From positions 59,164,854-59,228,853 of the forward strand of contig CM070580.1 of NCBI GenBank assembly GCA_036346355.1: DNA of 64,000 nucleotides. The letters are read 5' to 3'. Shown here piece by piece: positions 62,501 through 64,000 of this stretch (position 1 is its first letter; each line of letters opens with the position of its first letter). This DNA comes from Rhipidocladum racemiflorum (lineage: Eukaryota > Streptophyta > Magnoliopsida > Poales > Poaceae). The position numbers and the translations under genes are program-made. A model generated the notes under the pieces. The model was not told the origin of the DNA, searched no databases, and saw only the letters and a program-made list of their open reading frames with translations.

Positions 62501-63698
62501 GTGTTTTGTTGATTAACGATGTTGCCGTCATAGTTTATATGAATTAGCGCAACTCTCGATGTTATTCGAGATTTATTCATATGATACCGAGGCAGAAGTC
62601 ATCATGTGAATGACTATTCGGTAGTGTGGTTACATGATGAGGGAATGGTGAAAAGTAAACATGACATCGTTTTTACATGTTAAATGATAAAAGAGTCGTT
62701 GAGCTGTCGGTGAGAAAGTCATATATGGAGATATGACTAATCCAGAGTGCTCTGAAGAGTGTGCATTTATGTCATGAAACGAGATTTCCTTGCTTTCTAA
62801 TATGAAAAGAAGCAATGAACAATTTCTGGTATGTTGGTTGTGATGTAGGGGATTTATGCTTCCTTTGTGTTTTGGCTTGGATGTTGCCGAATTCTTTCCA
62901 AAATGGTTGTTAACGCTTTGGGTTTGAGTTGTTGTGTGTACACTTGGGCTTGATAGCTAAGTGTTTTTGTGTGAGGCGAGACCCTCTTAAGAAAGGAACC
63001 AATTGTGGTTTGGTAAGGTTTTCGATCCTAGCTTGGGCTAGGTGTCGAACCTTAGTGGTATAAGGGTGGTTTGTGATGGAGGTTGATGATGTATGGGTTT
63101 AACCTTTACTAAGAGTAGCGATGGGTGGAAGTGAAGTTGATGGTAGATCGGTGATAATTGCCTGCCGTGAGCGATTGTCTTCACTAGTTGTTTTTGGGTT
63201 TGAGTCTTGCCTCGGGAAAGGATGGAATAAAATGTTAGTATGATCGTGTATCGGAAGGGCTGGTGTGCCTTAATGAGTTATTCCCCTCGATGGAAACTTT
63301 CGGGAATGAAGAGAGGTCGTTAAAGGAATTGTGACTTCCTTTGATTATGTCATGTTGAGTTTATTGCAGTGTGTAGTCAGGTAGGTTGTGATAGAAGTGT
63401 GAGGTGTTTGTCGTGAGGATTCGAGCGTTTTGGGTTGTTGAAGCCCTTCGAGGTTGAAACGCAGATTCTGTTTGGGATTTGAATTGAAAGTTGAACTGTG
63501 AGCGGTTGCCCTTAGTTGAGCTAGATCAACACTTTTTCTTTAAGTGTTGGTTTTGGGAACTCGTTTGTCGTTTGTTTTCGGTTCTAGTCGTTGTGCGAAT
63601 GTTTTGTGCTGCAGAGAAGCCTTTTGTCCCTTGGGGACTTTGTTGCTGTTTTTGGCGTCCTTCGGATTCGAGGTCGAATCCTGTGAAGGGGGGAAGAA
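59573..63698 (+). other. Internal region of element C, coding-free
   Basis: 4.1 kb from the PBS to the hairpin (GGATTCGA 63664-63671, TCGAATCC 63674-63681) and PPT AAGGGGGG (63686-63693). No gag or pol domain in any frame. It shares order and many blocks with the internal regions of B and the array. Confidence 0.9.
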
Positions 63699-64000
63699 TG
63701 TGACACTATGGTTTGGTGTGACGTTATAGAAGGTGAAACTAGAGAATAAAACCTTTCGGCTTAGGGTTTTCTCGCGTTTTTGGGCCGGTTGAAGTGTTAT
63801 GTCGCCACAGAGTGTCGTAACCTTATTTAATGTGCATGATAAGGTTAATAACATTATGAGATGTGGAATTAAGGTTAAAACTAAAGGATATGGAGGTTAA
63901 TAGCTTTTCCGGGCCGTTTTCGGGGTTTTGGGCCTTCCCGGGGGAGTTTGGGCCTTGGTGGGCTTTGGTGGGATGGAGTAGGTCTCCGTAACGGACTAGG
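63699..64000 (+). repeat. Start of the 3' LTR of element C (partial)
   Basis: Repeats 57263-57564 with only a few substitutions (for example TATAAAAGG versus TATAGAAGG in the GTGACGT block) and runs off the window. Confidence 0.93.

Larger units (their letters stand above)
57263..64000 (+). mobile_element. Element C: non-autonomous LTR element, cut by the window end
   Basis: LTR 57263-59572, canonical PBS TGGTATCAGAGC 59575-59586, a coding-free internal region to 63698, and the first 302 bases of the 3' LTR. The two LTR starts match with very few differences over the visible overlap, so the insertion is young. The target duplication cannot be checked because the right end is outside the window. 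Confidence 0.93.

Overview
This is a plant nuclear window, most likely from a grass. It is built almost entirely of nested LTR retrotransposons. I found no intact host gene, tRNA, rRNA or CRISPR array. The evidence for a plant is: Ty3/gypsy chromovirus and Tat pol genes, a Ty1/copia gag-protease-integrase, LTRs of 2 to 4 kb that begin TGTAAC or TGTGAYAC and end in CA, primer-binding sites matching initiator tRNA-Met (TGGTATCAGAGC), and 5-bp target duplications. The long LTRs and the pairing of coding with coding-free elements resemble what is known of rice RIRE3/RIRE8-type families, but the species is a guess.

Layout. 1-15753: a minus-strand LTR (halves 1-953 and 13710-15753) is split by a full-length plus-strand chromovirus of the same family, element A (954-13709). 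Its order is LTR, PBS, extra ORF, gag, protease, RT, RNase H, integrase, chromodomain, PPT, LTR. 15754-38976: a decayed Ty1/copia element (gag and protease at 16258-17502, pre-integrase at 36127-36260, integrase at 38569-38976) is broken by two later insertions. One is LTR D (17508-36121, duplication GTTAT), which itself contains a minus-strand LTR-internal-LTR-internal-LTR array (17817-32403). The other is a minus-strand solo LTR of family C (36261-38563, duplication TCCAT). 38977-43401: the 3' end of another A-related chromovirus with its 4.1-kb LTR (G). 43402-53699: an LTR-like promoter segment split by coding-free element B (43720-52978, duplication TAATG). 53700-55735: minus-strand Tat-type RNase H and integrase. 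55736-57262: a truncated C-like element, interrupted by coding-free element C (57263 to beyond 64000).

How the parts relate. The array, B, C and the 55.9-57.3 kb fragment share one recognisable internal region of about 4.2 kb with no gag or pol. They also share a tRNA-Met PBS and a PPT preceded by a hairpin, while their LTRs differ. They look like non-autonomous elements dependent on chromoviruses of the A/G type. LTR families A, B, C, D, G and the array LTR also share a gene-like layout: a leader, an intron, a mini-exon of about 50-80 nt ending in AG followed by GCAAG, and a second intron. B, C and the array show almost equal first-intron lengths (600-603 nt).

Caution. Near-identical copies in this window differ mostly at CAG/CTG trinucleotides, often by changes that deamination cannot explain (CAG to CGT, CGA or CG). 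Some frameshifts called here may therefore be sequencing errors at methylated CHG sites. All alignments were made by eye.
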